This document shows positions 8,772 through 19,596 of a DNA stretch of 64,000 bases, in pieces. This DNA is from JBJSXJ01 sp044235425. Its GTDB lineage: Bacteria > Planctomycetota > Planctomycetia > Pirellulales > Pirellulaceae. The number at the start of each line of letters is the position of its first letter. Position 1 is the stretch's first letter. Both the position numbers and the translations under genes were made by a program. The notes below the pieces were generated by a model that was not told where the DNA came from, did no database searches, and saw only the letters and a list, made by a program, of their open reading frames with translations. The DNA is taken from NCBI GenBank assembly GCA_044235425.1, contig JBIIHW010000006.1:62001-126000 (forward strand), given 5' to 3'.

Positions 8772-11700
8772 TTGAATAACCTGCTCGCCCAACTGGATTC
8801 TCTTCCCCCCGAGCGACCTGTCGCCGCGCGGTTATTTCCCGCGCCCGGCGGGGCCATCCCACAGTCTTTGGCGAGAACCCTCGAATGGTGGGCTGCAGAA
8901 ACCCCGAATGCCCCGGCCGTCGTCTGTGGTGCGCGAACCTGGACCTATCACCAGCTCAATGAGCGTGCCAATCAGGCGGCCGCAGAACTGCGACGTCTGG
9001 GTGTAACGCGAGGCGACGTGGTGGGCGTGAGCCTGGAACGGTCGGACGACTGGATCATCGTCATCCTGGCGATAGTCAAATGTCGCGCCGCCTATTTGCC
9101 GCTCGATGCCACCCTGCCCCTCGCTCGCCTACAGTCGATGCTTGCCGACTCGCGTGCCCGGTTCGTATTGGCTCGTCCAGCAGATTGGTCGCGACTGCAA
9201 GCGACGGTCGTTGCCAACGACAGCGCTCTGGTTGATGTCGAACGGTGTCTCCAAAACCGCGCGGCGGAAGATACGGCCAATGCGGCTGGCGGGCATCCTG
9301 CCCCCAACAGTTCTGCCGCCGCAGACTCAGCGCTGAACGATCACCGCGATGATCTGGCCTACGTAATGTTCACGTCGGGCTCAACCGGTCAGCCCAAAGG
9401 GGTGATGGTCCAGCAAGGTGCAATTCTTCAATTGGTCTTCGACAACGACTTCGTGACGTTTGGTCGTGATCGAGTCTTTGTGCACTTGGCGAGCATTTCG
9501 TTTGATGCGGCCACCTGGGAGATTTGGGGCGCTCTGCTGCACGGTGCCCAACTCGTCGTCGCTACCTCTCAGCAGTTAGAGTTTCAAGCACTTGAAACAC
9601 TACTCAAAACTCATCGTGTCACAACGACCTTTCTGACCGCAGCGTTTTTCAATGACATCATCGATGTCTATCCCCAGGCGCTCACCAACCTGCAGGAAAT
9701 CATGGTGGGTGGCGAAGCGCTCTCCGTGGCACGCATCGTCCAAGGTTATGAGCGATTACCGCCACCCGTACAGCTGATCAATGGCTATGGGCCGACAGAA
9801 TGCACGGTTTTTTCTCTGACCTATCGTATTCCTCGCACCATCGCCCGGGAGTGGCCGAGTGTTCCCATCGGAAAACCACTCGCGCACACCACCGCCTACG
9901 TGCTCGACCAGCAACTCCGCGAAGTCCCCAGTGGCGTTTCTGGTGAGTTGTATATCGGTGGAGCGGGCCTGGCCCTGGGGTATATCAATCAGCCCGAACT
10001 TACCGCCGAACGCTTTATCGTTGATCCGTTTTCTACCGCTCCCCACGCGCGACTCTATCGCACTGGCGATGGCGTGCGGCGGCTGGCGGATGGCAATTTG
10101 GAGTTTATCGAGCGGCTGGATCGACAAGTAAAGCTGCGCGGATTTCGCATCGAACTCGGCGAGATCGAGGCGATGATGGGACGACACCCCGAAGTGCGAC
10201 AGTCCGCTGTCCTGCTCCGCGAAGATCGCCCTGGTGACAAACGACTCGTAGGCTACTACTCCCCCGTCTCAGCCATCGACGACAACGACAGCAACAACAA
10301 CGACAACAACAACGCGGCGCTCTCAGCACCGAGCTCTCACTTACATCGGCTGACGAGCAACATCATGGACTGGCTGCGGGCCATGCTGCCGCAGTATATG
10401 CTTCCTGCCTGCCTCATTGCCGTTCCCGACTGGCCAGTAAACGCCAATGGCAAACTGGATCGTCACCGATTACCAGCACCCGCCGACGATACCTATCGTT
10501 GGCAGCGAGAATATGTGGCCCCGCGTACCTCAGCCGAAGAGCGGCTCGCGCGACACTTTGCCGACCTGTTGGGGTTGCAGCAAGTGGGGATTCATGATCG
10601 CTTCTTCGAACTGGGCGGTCACTCCTTATTGGCGACCAGGCTTCAGCATCGACTAGTTTGTGAATTTGGCTGGCAGCTACCGCTAAGCACGATTTTCACT
10701 CATCCGACGGTGGCGGAGTTGGCGGAGGAACTGGAGCGGTCGCGGAGTGGACCGGACCAACAAGAGCCCCCGACTTGGCTACGCCCGATCGCCGCCCGAA
10801 TCCCCAGCAATATCGACGCTGCTAACGATCGAATTCCTCTTTCTTACCATCAGCAGCGGCTCTGGTTTCTCGACCAGTTTGAAGGTTCACTCTCCGCTTA
10901 CAACCTGGCATTTGCTTGGCGTCTGACGGGACCTTTAAATCAAACCGCACTCCAGCGTGCTTTTGAATTGCTGGTCCAGCGTCATGCGGCGCTGCGCACC
11001 AATATCCACTCCCACGATGGCGCACCGTACCAAGTAGTCCAGGAGCGATTAGCAACCGGGCTCGTTTGCGAGGAACTAACGTCGACAAGCGATCCGCCAG
11101 GGGTGCGCTCGACTGAGGCCAGCGACGACTTGCCGCAGCAGATCCTGGAAAAGGAGCTGGATCGTCCCTTTCAAATTGGTTGTGAGCCCTTGATCCGCGG
11201 TCGACTGGTGAAACTTGGAGACGCCGATCAACTGCTTGTGATGACCTGTCATCACTTGGTGACCGATGGTTGGTCGATGCCGATATTGTGGCACGATTTA
11301 CGCTTGGCATACGAAGCCTGTTGCCTCGACCGTGAACCAACCTGGGAACCACGCCTCATCGACTATCCCGATTTTGCCTGCTGGCAACGAGAACAGTTAA
11401 CTTCGGTTCGTTTGCAGCCACTCATTGATTATTGGCAGCAGCAGCTGCAAGGCCTCACGCAACTGGATCTACCCACCGACTTTGCTCGTCCAGAACGGCA
11501 GTCTTATGCGGGACAGTGTCACCGTTTTACCATTGATGCCATTCGGCTAGCCCGTTTGCAGCGGCTTGCTCAGCAGCAGCAAGTTACGCTGAACATGCTC
11601 TTGCTCTCCATCTTCCAAACGCTCCTGCATCGCTACTCGGGCGAAACCGATCTGGCGATCGCCATGCCCGTCGCCGGGCGCGACCACGAGCAACTCGAAC

Positions 11701-14700
11701 ATCTCGTGGGCTTTTTCGTCAATACGCTCGTCATACGCGGAAACCTCTCTGGCGACCCAACTTTTCAGGAGCTCCTACAGCGAACTCGAAAGACTGTTCT
11801 CGAGGCGCTCGACCATCAGCATCTCCCCTTTGAAAAGCTGGTGGAGGAACTGCGTCCCGAACGAGTGCCGAATCGTAATCCCCTGGCACAAGTCTCATTT
11901 CAGTTTCTGCAGTACGACTTTACCCATTTGACCTTGCCGGCACTTACGACCCGGCCGATTCTGGCTCGGCGAGTTCCGGCACGTTTTGATTTAGAGATGA
12001 ATCTTTGGCAGCGAGATCAGCAGATCGAGGGTGGGATTGTCTATCGCACCGATCTGTTTCGCAGTCGTCGAATGGAACGTCTGGCAGGACACTTCCTGAC
12101 GTTGATCGACGCCGTACTCGACCAACTCGACCAACCGATCAGTCGCTTACCGCTGTTGACGACTGCTGAACGAAATCAAATCCTGATCGACTGGAATGCT
12201 ACCACTCGACCTTACCCCGCTGAGCAAACCTTATCGGAACTAGTTGAGCAGCAAGCTGCCCAGACGCCGGATGCCATGGCACTCGTGGATGGTGACCGCG
12301 AGTGGACCTATCAGCAGTTTAATGCTCAAGCGAACCACGTTGCGTGGGCTTTGCGACGACAAGGGGTTGCTCGGGGAGACATCGTTGGAATTGCGATGGA
12401 GCGATCGGCGGAATGGGTTATCGCGATCCTGGGTGTCCTCAAATGCGGTGCTGCCTATTTACCACTGGATCCAGCGCATCCCGCGCGGCGACTGGATTTC
12501 ATGCTGGATGACACCCAAGCTCGCTTCGTTTTGGGCCCGTCAAAGTCGCTAGCGCGACTCGAGCCGCTCCTGCAGTCCCATCAGATCGTGGGAATCAACT
12601 GGAATGATTGCTCGCCGGCGACCGAGCAGTACGGGACTGATGCCCGGTTAATGACGTCTTTTGAAGACGACGATGCGCCTAGTCAAAATCCTCCGGCTAT
12701 CGCTCAGCCTGAAGATTTAGCTTATGTGATGTTTACTTCTGGATCCACGGGCCGCCCCAAAGGTGTTGCCATTCGACATCGATCCGTGTGTCGCCTGGTT
12801 TTCGCCAATGACTATATCACGGTTGGTCGCGATCGCGTGTTTGCTCATTTATCCAGCATTTCTTTTGATGCTTCGGTATGGGAAATATGGAATGCTTTGC
12901 TGCATGGCAGCAAACTTGTCATTGGCCACTCGGAACAGCTGGACTTTAACGCGTTAGAACAACTGCTGCGGCAGCAGAATGTGACCACGATTTTTTTGAC
13001 GTCAACCTTATTGAATGAGGTCATTGATCATCATCCCACAGCTTTAGCCAGCGTTTCAGAGGTGATGACCGGCGGTGAGGCACTCTCGGTTCCTCATATC
13101 GTATCGGCCTATCAGCAATTAGGAGATAGGCTGCAAATCGTCAACGCCTACGGACCGACTGAAAGTACCGTTTGCACGACTGCACTGAGAATTCCCCGCG
13201 AAATAAATCTGCATTGGTCCAGCGTACCGATTGGCAAGCCTCTGGCGAATACCACTGTCTACATCCTTGATGCTCAGCGGCAGCTTGTGCCGATCGGCGT
13301 CCGTGGCGAACTGTACATCGGAGGACCAGGGTTAGCTGCCGGTTACGTAGCGCAGCCGGAACATACTGCCGAGCGATTTGTACCTCACCCCTTTTCGGAT
13401 GACCCCCAGGAAAGACTCTATCGCACCGGTGATTGTGTCCGCTGGATGGAGGATGGAAACATTGAGTTTCTTGGGCGGAGCGACGAGCAGGTTAAACTGC
13501 GCGGCCAGCGCATTGAACTAGGAGAAATTGAACTGGCGATTCGCGGTGATGCCCGCATTCACCAAGCCGTCGTGGTTGTGCGTGAAGATCGCCCCGGCGA
13601 CAAGCAATTAGTGGCGTATTACTCTACACTGCACGATGAGCCCGTTGACTTACATGATCGCTTGTGCAGCATCCTGCCTTCGTTTATGGTGCCGCATTAT
13701 TTCATCGCCATGCGAGACTGGCCGCTAACCTCAAGTGGTAAGCTCGATCGCAAGCGATTACCGGCTCCGATAATCAATCCTGCCGTCGACTCATCCGTGG
13801 TCGTTCCACCCGCGAGCGATTTGGAAGCTGAGCTGGTCACGCTGTTTGCCCGGCTGCTGGGGCAATCCCAACTCAGTACCACAGCGAATTTCTTTGAGTC
13901 AGGTGGCCATTCTTTGCTGGCCGTCCGCTTACAGAATTGCATTCGCACGACGATCTTCTCCGAGTTATCACTGCGCGACGTGTTTGATTTTCCGTCGGTC
14001 CAGCAGCTGGCGCGACGAATTCAAGAAGTGCGACAACAGCAGAGTGCGAGCGTCGCCGAAACGGCTATCGATCTGCTGCCAAGTCCCGCGACACCTCACA
14101 CGACCTCGTGGTTGACGATCTCCCGCCGAGGCACGGCGGATCATGCGGCCGGCCAGCGTGCGCCACTCTCTTACTCACAGCAGCGTCTCTGGTTCCTCGA
14201 TCAATATGAATCAGGTCTAGCTGCCTACAATATCGCATTCGCTTGGCGACTGTATGGGCCTTTTGATGTTTCCGCTTGGCAGCAAGCGGTGACGCTGGTC
14301 GAACAAAGGCATCCTGCCCTCCGGACCAATCTCCAATCGCACGAAGGCCAACCTTATCAAATCGTAGAACCTACTCCCCGAATCCAATGCGAGCTCGAAA
14401 TACTATCTAGTAGCGGCGAGCGAGCGCAGTCCAGATCGCTCCCCAAGGCTGCCAGAGAATCTGGCAAGGCAACTCCAGCGGCTGAGAATGAAAATCTGGC
14501 ATCCTGGCTGGCGACTGAGTTTGAGCGGCCATTTGATCTTGGCCATGACTCGCTCATGCGACTTCGACTGGTAAACATCGGCGACCAAGACCATTTACTC
14601 ATCATGGCTTGGCATCACGTCGCCACCGACGGCTGGTCTTTTCCAATTCTTTGGCGCGATCTGCAGCGAGCCTATGGTGCCTGTCGGCGAGGTGAGAGGC

Positions 14701-17700
14701 CAGCTTGGGATTCCCTGTCCGTCGATTACGTAGATTACGCGATCTGGCAGTCCAAGCAGCTAACCGACGAGCGTCTGCAGCCGCTGATCGCTTACTGGCG
14801 TCAGCAGTTGGCGGGGCTGACCCCACTCGAATTGCCTGCGGATTTCGTGCGGCCTGAGCGGCCATCCCATGCAGGGCGCTGCTTCCGCTTCAGTCTCGAT
14901 AGCACTCGAGTAAACCGCCTTAACCAGCTCGCCCAGCAGCAGCAAGTCACGATGAACATGCTGCTCCTGTCCATCTTTCAAACCTTACTCTATCGCTACA
15001 CGGGGCAAACGGACGTCGCGATTGCCATGCCCGTGGCCGGTCGAGAACAGGAACAGCTCGACCAGCTTGTCGGTTTCTTCGTCAATACTCTGGTGATTCG
15101 CAGCGATCTATCCGGACAGCCGACGATGCCCGAGCTGCTGCAACGGACGCGCAAAACCGTACTCGATGCACTCGACCACCAGCTGTTACCGTTCGAAAAA
15201 CTCGTGGAGGAGCTACGTCCTGAACGAATACGTCATCGCAATCCATTAACCGATATTTCTTTTCAATTCATCGGCTACGAGCAATCATCGTTGCAACTAG
15301 ACGATTTGATCGTGCAAGAGGTGCCTGCGGATCGACTGCCAGCTCGCTTCGATCTGGAAATGACACTCTGGCAACAGGGAGATCAGATCGATGGGTCCAT
15401 CATTTATCGAACCGAACTGTTTCGACCGCAGCGCATCCAGCGGTTAGCGGGACATTTCCTTACTTTGGTTGATAGTATTCTTGAGCGAATCGATCTGCCA
15501 ATCCACAGCCTGCCGCTGCTCACCCCCGCCGAGCAAACTCAGCTTCTTGTCGACTGGAATCCGCCGGGGAAGCCCTACCCTCACGATCTGACCTTGCCGC
15601 AGCTTGTCGAGCAACATGCAGCCAAAAATCCCGATTCGATTGCCATCGTTTGTGGCGAGCGACAGTGGAGTTACTTCGAGTTGAACTCGCAGGCCAATCA
15701 AGTTGCTCAAGCTCTCCGGCAACAAGGCGTCCAGCGCGGTAACATCGTCGGAGTAGCAATCGAGCGGTCCGCCGATTGGGTTCTTGCGATTCTGGGTGTA
15801 CTGAAAAGTGGCGCAGCCTACATGCCGCTTGATCCAGCTCTGCCAGCCTCCCGCTTACAAGCGATGCTGGAAGACACCAACACTCGACTCGTTCTGGGCA
15901 AGACCGAGTTGCTGACGCAGATGCAGCCGCTCTTGCAATCCCATCAGATTCGCCTACTCGCTTGGAGCGATTGTCTCCAACATCACACCAAGACGGAGCA
16001 TTCAGTAGGATCTGCGACGGGGGATTTCTCTGCCTTCGGCCAGCAAGATCAGATCGGAGTTCCCGATGATCCGGCCTATGTGATGTTCACCTCGGGATCA
16101 ACCGGGCGCCCCAAAGGTGTCGTGATTCCTCAGCGATCAATTGCGCGCTTGGTCTTTGGTAATAACTACGTGACGTTTGGCCATGATCGAGTATTTGCTC
16201 ACCTGGCAACTATTTCATTTGATGCCTCAACCTGGGAAATCTGGGGAGCATTACTGCACGGTAGCAAGCTAGTGATTGCACAGAATGAGCAGTTTGATTT
16301 TCAGCAACTGGACCGCCTGCTCAAACGACATCAGGTAACCACTCTCTTTCTAACGTCGACGCTCTTCAATGAGCTCATCGATCTTCACCCCATGGCGCTT
16401 GCGCAAGCTCGACAAGTGATGGTGGGTGGCGAAGCTTTGTCCGTGCCTCACATCGTGCGAGCCTATCAGGCTCTTGGTAACCATGTGGAATTGATTAACG
16501 GCTATGGCCCAACGGAGAACACCGTTTTTTCCGTTACCTATCAGATTCCCAGAAGCATTTCACCAGATTGGTCGAGTGTGCCGATTGGTAAGCCCATCGG
16601 TGGCACTCGGGCCTATGTTTTAGATGAGCACCAGCAACCGGTGCCGATTGGTGTCGCGGGCGAGCTCTATCTGGGCGGAGACGCACTCGCCATTGGCTAT
16701 ATCAATCAGCCTGAAATGACGGCAGCACGTTTTGTAGCAGATCCGTTTTCTCATCATCCCACCGCTCGTCTGTATCGCACGGGCGATCGCGTGCGTTGGC
16801 GAGATGATGGACAGCTCGAGTATCTGAATCGGCTGGACTCACAGGTCAAGTTACGTGGTTTTCGTATTGAGCTGGGTGAAATTGAAGCTGCCTTGATCAC
16901 TCACCCCCAAGTCCGATTGGCGGTGGTCGTGCTGCGTGAAGATCGTCCCGGCGAGAAGCGATTGGTCGGCTACTACGTGCCGCAGGCTGGTCAAACGGTT
17001 GATCATCCCTCCCTGGTACAGTGGTTACAGGAACGACTGCCAGCATATATGGTTCCCGCGGCACTCGTTGCGCTGACTGATCTGCCCCGGCTGACCAGTG
17101 GCAAACTCGATCGTCGCTCGCTGCCAGCACCGGCTGGCATGGCGCCAGAGAGGAACACTAAGGCGACTGAACCACGGAATTCGAATGAGCGGCAACTGGT
17201 AAAAATCTGGCAAGAATTACTCGGCGTGGAACGAGTGGGAATACAGGATGATTTCTTTGATCTTGGAGGACACTCGCTGCTGGCTATTCGACTCTTCGCC
17301 ATGATTGAACAGCGATTGGGTAAACGCCTGCCGATTGCCCTGCTATTTGAACATAGCACGATTGCACAGCTGGCGAGACACTTGCCAATCGAGTCGATGT
17401 CGATTGGCAGATTGATTGACTTACAGCCGCTGGGGACAAGCCCACCCGTGATTCTTATGCCATCGTTGGCCGGGGAGCTGATATTTGCGAAACAATTGAT
17501 TGAGCTGCTTGGCACCGAGATGCGGGTGGTTGGCTTGCAACCCAACCTATCGCTAGGTCAGGTGGAGCATTTGCGAGACATCAATGCCACGGCGAAAAGG
17601 TTTGCAGAGGTCATTCGTGCCGAGCAGCCGGAGGGCCCCTATTACCTGCTCGGCTATTCGTATGGAGGGTGGCTGGCGGTGGAAGTCGCACGCGAGTTAC

Positions 17701-18290
17701 AGCGTGCTGGGTCGACCGTTGACTTTCTTGGGTTGATTGACACGGGCTTTGAAGAACCGCGCAGCGCTTCCACCCTCGTCCATGTCACTCGGCGGATCTG
17801 GCAGGCAGTCCGTCAATTACCCCGGTGGTACCGCGAGGAACGCCGATGTTTGTCAACGTGGGAACTGCTTAATAGCGTGATCAGGAAAACACTGCATCGT
17901 TTACATGCGAAATTGGTCTTCCGGCGTGATGCGGAGGAACTTGAGGCGGTACTGGAGGCGCAGCGGATTCCCCATTTAAACGTCGACCTGATGCAAACAG
18001 CCCTGGAGGCTCTGCGGAATCATGACCCAGCCCCGTACGACGGCAGGATCACGTTGTTTCGAGCGGCCATCCGACCGCTGGGCGAGTGCTTCTCGAATGA
18101 TCTCGGCTGGAGCTCCAGAGCCGCAGACGTCGAGGCGTATGAAGTTCCCGGCAATCACGATACTCTCCTGCAACCGCCGCACGCGCAGTACCTTGCTGCG
18201 AAGCTACGCCTCGCCTTGCTGAGTATCCGAAGTCCAAAGTCATGTCCCACCGAACTCAATAAGAAAGACCAGCCCATCCCTAGCCAATGA
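8772..18290 (+). CDS. Three-module nonribosomal peptide synthetase (A-PCP-C-A-PCP-C-A-PCP-TE)
   Basis: The 3172-residue enzyme assembles a peptide on carrier domains and releases it with its own thioesterase. Domains in order: A1 about 30-545, PCP1 with S618 (LGGHSL), C1 about 688-1130 with HHLVTDG at 827-833, A2 about 1150-1665 (TSGSTGRPKG near 1322), PCP2 S1714, C2 about 1797-2245 with HHVATDG from 1948, A3 about 2275-2780, PCP3 S2835, TE about 2888-3160 with S2963 (GYSYGG) and H3129. Catalytic motifs are intact. Module 1 has no C domain, as in a starter module; no epimerase or methyltransferase domain is present. Specificity codes read by alignment to GrsA PheA: A1 DAWFMGGVFK, A2 DAWFMGAVCK, A3 DAWFMGGVFK, suggesting hydrophobic substrates, tentatively. 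The start is a TTG; an in-frame stop at 8730 leaves no ATG upstream. No MbtH or phosphopantetheinyl transferase is nearby. Confidence 0.95.
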   Translation: MNNLLAQLDSLPPERPVAARLFPAPGGAIPQSLARTLEWWAAETPNAPAVVCGARTWTYHQLNERANQAAAELRRLGVTRGDVVGVSLERSDDWIIVILAIVKCRAAYLPLDATLPLARLQSMLADSRARFVLARPADWSRLQATVVANDSALVDVERCLQNRAAEDTANAAGGHPAPNSSAAADSALNDHRDDLAYVMFTSGSTGQPKGVMVQQGAILQLVFDNDFVTFGRDRVFVHLASISFDAATWEIWGALLHGAQLVVATSQQLEFQALETLLKTHRVTTTFLTAAFFNDIIDVYPQALTNLQEIMVGGEALSVARIVQGYERLPPPVQLINGYGPTECTVFSLTYRIPRTIAREWPSVPIGKPLAHTTAYVLDQQLREVPSGVSGELYIGGAGLALGYINQPELTAERFIVDPFSTAPHARLYRTGDGVRRLADGNLEFIERLDRQVKLRGFRIELGEIEAMMGRHPEVRQSAVLLREDRPGDKRLVGYYSPVSAIDDNDSNNNDNNNAALSAPSSHLHRLTSNIMDWLRAMLPQYMLPACLIAVPDWPVNANGKLDRHRLPAPADDTYRWQREYVAPRTSAEERLARHFADLLGLQQVGIHDRFFELGGHSLLATRLQHRLVCEFGWQLPLSTIFTHPTVAELAEELERSRSGPDQQEPPTWLRPIAARIPSNIDAANDRIPLSYHQQRLWFLDQFEGSLSAYNLAFAWRLTGPLNQTALQRAFELLVQRHAALRTNIHSHDGAPYQVVQERLATGLVCEELTSTSDPPGVRSTEASDDLPQQILEKELDRPFQIGCEPLIRGRLVKLGDADQLLVMTCHHLVTDGWSMPILWHDLRLAYEACCLDREPTWEPRLIDYPDFACWQREQLTSVRLQPLIDYWQQQLQGLTQLDLPTDFARPERQSYAGQCHRFTIDAIRLARLQRLAQQQQVTLNMLLLSIFQTLLHRYSGETDLAIAMPVAGRDHEQLEHLVGFFVNTLVIRGNLSGDPTFQELLQRTRKTVLEALDHQHLPFEKLVEELRPERVPNRNPLAQVSFQFLQYDFTHLTLPALTTRPILARRVPARFDLEMNLWQRDQQIEGGIVYRTDLFRSRRMERLAGHFLTLIDAVLDQLDQPISRLPLLTTAERNQILIDWNATTRPYPAEQTLSELVEQQAAQTPDAMALVDGDREWTYQQFNAQANHVAWALRRQGVARGDIVGIAMERSAEWVIAILGVLKCGAAYLPLDPAHPARRLDFMLDDTQARFVLGPSKSLARLEPLLQSHQIVGINWNDCSPATEQYGTDARLMTSFEDDDAPSQNPPAIAQPEDLAYVMFTSGSTGRPKGVAIRHRSVCRLVFANDYITVGRDRVFAHLSSISFDASVWEIWNALLHGSKLVIGHSEQLDFNALEQLLRQQNVTTIFLTSTLLNEVIDHHPTALASVSEVMTGGEALSVPHIVSAYQQLGDRLQIVNAYGPTESTVCTTALRIPREINLHWSSVPIGKPLANTTVYILDAQRQLVPIGVRGELYIGGPGLAAGYVAQPEHTAERFVPHPFSDDPQERLYRTGDCVRWMEDGNIEFLGRSDEQVKLRGQRIELGEIELAIRGDARIHQAVVVVREDRPGDKQLVAYYSTLHDEPVDLHDRLCSILPSFMVPHYFIAMRDWPLTSSGKLDRKRLPAPIINPAVDSSVVVPPASDLEAELVTLFARLLGQSQLSTTANFFESGGHSLLAVRLQNCIRTTIFSELSLRDVFDFPSVQQLARRIQEVRQQQSASVAETAIDLLPSPATPHTTSWLTISRRGTADHAAGQRAPLSYSQQRLWFLDQYESGLAAYNIAFAWRLYGPFDVSAWQQAVTLVEQRHPALRTNLQSHEGQPYQIVEPTPRIQCELEILSSSGERAQSRSLPKAARESGKATPAAENENLASWLATEFERPFDLGHDSLMRLRLVNIGDQDHLLIMAWHHVATDGWSFPILWRDLQRAYGACRRGERPAWDSLSVDYVDYAIWQSKQLTDERLQPLIAYWRQQLAGLTPLELPADFVRPERPSHAGRCFRFSLDSTRVNRLNQLAQQQQVTMNMLLLSIFQTLLYRYTGQTDVAIAMPVAGREQEQLDQLVGFFVNTLVIRSDLSGQPTMPELLQRTRKTVLDALDHQLLPFEKLVEELRPERIRHRNPLTDISFQFIGYEQSSLQLDDLIVQEVPADRLPARFDLEMTLWQQGDQIDGSIIYRTELFRPQRIQRLAGHFLTLVDSILERIDLPIHSLPLLTPAEQTQLLVDWNPPGKPYPHDLTLPQLVEQHAAKNPDSIAIVCGERQWSYFELNSQANQVAQALRQQGVQRGNIVGVAIERSADWVLAILGVLKSGAAYMPLDPALPASRLQAMLEDTNTRLVLGKTELLTQMQPLLQSHQIRLLAWSDCLQHHTKTEHSVGSATGDFSAFGQQDQIGVPDDPAYVMFTSGSTGRPKGVVIPQRSIARLVFGNNYVTFGHDRVFAHLATISFDASTWEIWGALLHGSKLVIAQNEQFDFQQLDRLLKRHQVTTLFLTSTLFNELIDLHPMALAQARQVMVGGEALSVPHIVRAYQALGNHVELINGYGPTENTVFSVTYQIPRSISPDWSSVPIGKPIGGTRAYVLDEHQQPVPIGVAGELYLGGDALAIGYINQPEMTAARFVADPFSHHPTARLYRTGDRVRWRDDGQLEYLNRLDSQVKLRGFRIELGEIEAALITHPQVRLAVVVLREDRPGEKRLVGYYVPQAGQTVDHPSLVQWLQERLPAYMVPAALVALTDLPRLTSGKLDRRSLPAPAGMAPERNTKATEPRNSNERQLVKIWQELLGVERVGIQDDFFDLGGHSLLAIRLFAMIEQRLGKRLPIALLFEHSTIAQLARHLPIESMSIGRLIDLQPLGTSPPVILMPSLAGELIFAKQLIELLGTEMRVVGLQPNLSLGQVEHLRDINATAKRFAEVIRAEQPEGPYYLLGYSYGGWLAVEVARELQRAGSTVDFLGLIDTGFEEPRSASTLVHVTRRIWQAVRQLPRWYREERRCLSTWELLNSVIRKTLHRLHAKLVFRRDAEELEAVLEAQRIPHLNVDLMQTALEALRNHDPAPYDGRITLFRAAIRPLGECFSNDLGWSSRAADVEAYEVPGNHDTLLQPPHAQYLAAKLRLALLSIRSPKSCPTELNKKDQPIPSQ

Positions 18291-18303
18291 TGGGTGCGTT
18301 CAC

Positions 18304-19596
18304 TCAGCGCCAAAATTCTACCACTTGGTCGTAGGTTTCACGGGCTTTGATCGGCCTGAGAGAATCAATCCCGAGCGTATCGTCCCAGGCGAGGAACTGG
18401 GGAAAGGGACGACTGCAGTGGCGTGAGAAGAGTGCAAACGTGTTCGCTCCCACATCGTGGATGAGTAGTTTATCGCCGGGTGCAAAGGGAGGTAACTGAA
18501 TACCTTGGACCAACATGTCACCGCCAAAGCAGAGTGGACCCGCAATGTGGGTTGTGCGCAGGTGGTCAGTGCTTTCAGGGGACTGGAACGGCAGGGGTGA
18601 GTCTGGGGTGGCGTTTAGAACGGTGAATTCATGATGACACATCTGGGGCTGATAACATTCGCGCACAAATAGGTCCGCACCCGCGTGAGTGATCGCCGTG
18701 ACACTGCCGTCCACATGCTCTTTCACATACTCGATGTCCGTAATTGCGACGGCAGCCTGAGCGTGAATGTAGCGGCCAAATTCAGTCACCAGGCGAAATT
18801 GCCCGCTAAACAGCTCGGGACATACCTGTGATAAGGTTTTTGCGAACTCTTCGATCCTATACGGCTGACCGGGATGATAGTTGACTGGAAATCCACCACC
18901 GATATCGATCGTGGTGATCTGTTGCCGTCCCAGCTGATGATTCAATTCTGTTGCCAGATCAACAACCGTGCGAATGGCAGCGACGGTCGGCCGAGCGTCC
19001 GCGTACTGGCTACCAATATGCACATGGAAACAATCGACCTGCGGTATCGCGGCACACGTGCATAGAATCTCGGCGCGTCGCGTAATTGGTTCGCCAAATT
19101 TCGAACGGGCTCCAGCAGCCTGCAGATGTCCGGTTGAGGCGGATTCAATTAGAGGGTTGATGCGCAGTCCCAAACGAATGCAAGAGCGATAGGGCTGATG
19201 ACGATAGAGTTCCGCCAACGAATCGGCATTCACACGGATCCCGGAAGCTTGCTGGTGTAACCATTCAATTTCCTTTGCCGTTTTTGCCGGTGAATCGAAA
19301 ACAATACGGCTGTCTGGGATGCCAGCGGCACGCGCTAAATGCAATTCACCCAAAGAGGCGGCTTCAAGTCCGGCGCCCTGTTGGTTAAGATGCCGCAAAA
19401 CTGGCACGAGAGGATTGGTTTTAATGGCGATGGCATGCAGCGTCTCGGCAGGAAATGCGGCTTTTAAACGAGCAATTCGATCTGTCAGCACGGCCCAATT
19501 GAGAACAAAGACCAGAGTGTCCTGGTCCTCAATTAACCGCCGGTCCTGAGCCGCAGCCAAGATCTGTTGCACTTGTCCAGTGGTGATCACTCTCAC
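18304..19596 (-). CDS. PLP-dependent decarboxylase, DapDC/ornithine decarboxylase (fold type III) family
   Basis: The 430-residue protein has the alanine-racemase-like barrel of diaminopimelate, ornithine and related decarboxylases: the PLP lysine K59 in AIAIKTNPL, then HVHIGSQ, the glycine-rich phosphate-binding DIGGGFPV, EFGRY, and a C-terminal GPLCFGGDML and GANTFAL. The usual CESxD substrate-recognition motif reads C-F-G-G-D: the cysteine and aspartate stay but the acidic residue is lost, so the substrate is probably not diaminopimelate. Its start overlaps the end of the preceding PLP gene by 4 bases, so the two are translationally coupled. It is tail to tail with the NRPS (13 bp apart). 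A role in making an NRPS building block, a polyamine or an amine tail is inference. Confidence 0.8.
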   Translation of the reverse strand: MRVITTGQVQQILAAAQDRRLIEDQDTLVFVLNWAVLTDRIARLKAAFPAETLHAIAIKTNPLVPVLRHLNQQGAGLEAASLGELHLARAAGIPDSRIVFDSPAKTAKEIEWLHQQASGIRVNADSLAELYRHQPYRSCIRLGLRINPLIESASTGHLQAAGARSKFGEPITRRAEILCTCAAIPQVDCFHVHIGSQYADARPTVAAIRTVVDLATELNHQLGRQQITTIDIGGGFPVNYHPGQPYRIEEFAKTLSQVCPELFSGQFRLVTEFGRYIHAQAAVAITDIEYVKEHVDGSVTAITHAGADLFVRECYQPQMCHHEFTVLNATPDSPLPFQSPESTDHLRTTHIAGPLCFGGDMLVQGIQLPPFAPGDKLLIHDVGANTFALFSRHCSRPFPQFLAWDDTLGIDSLRPIKARETYDQVVEFWR

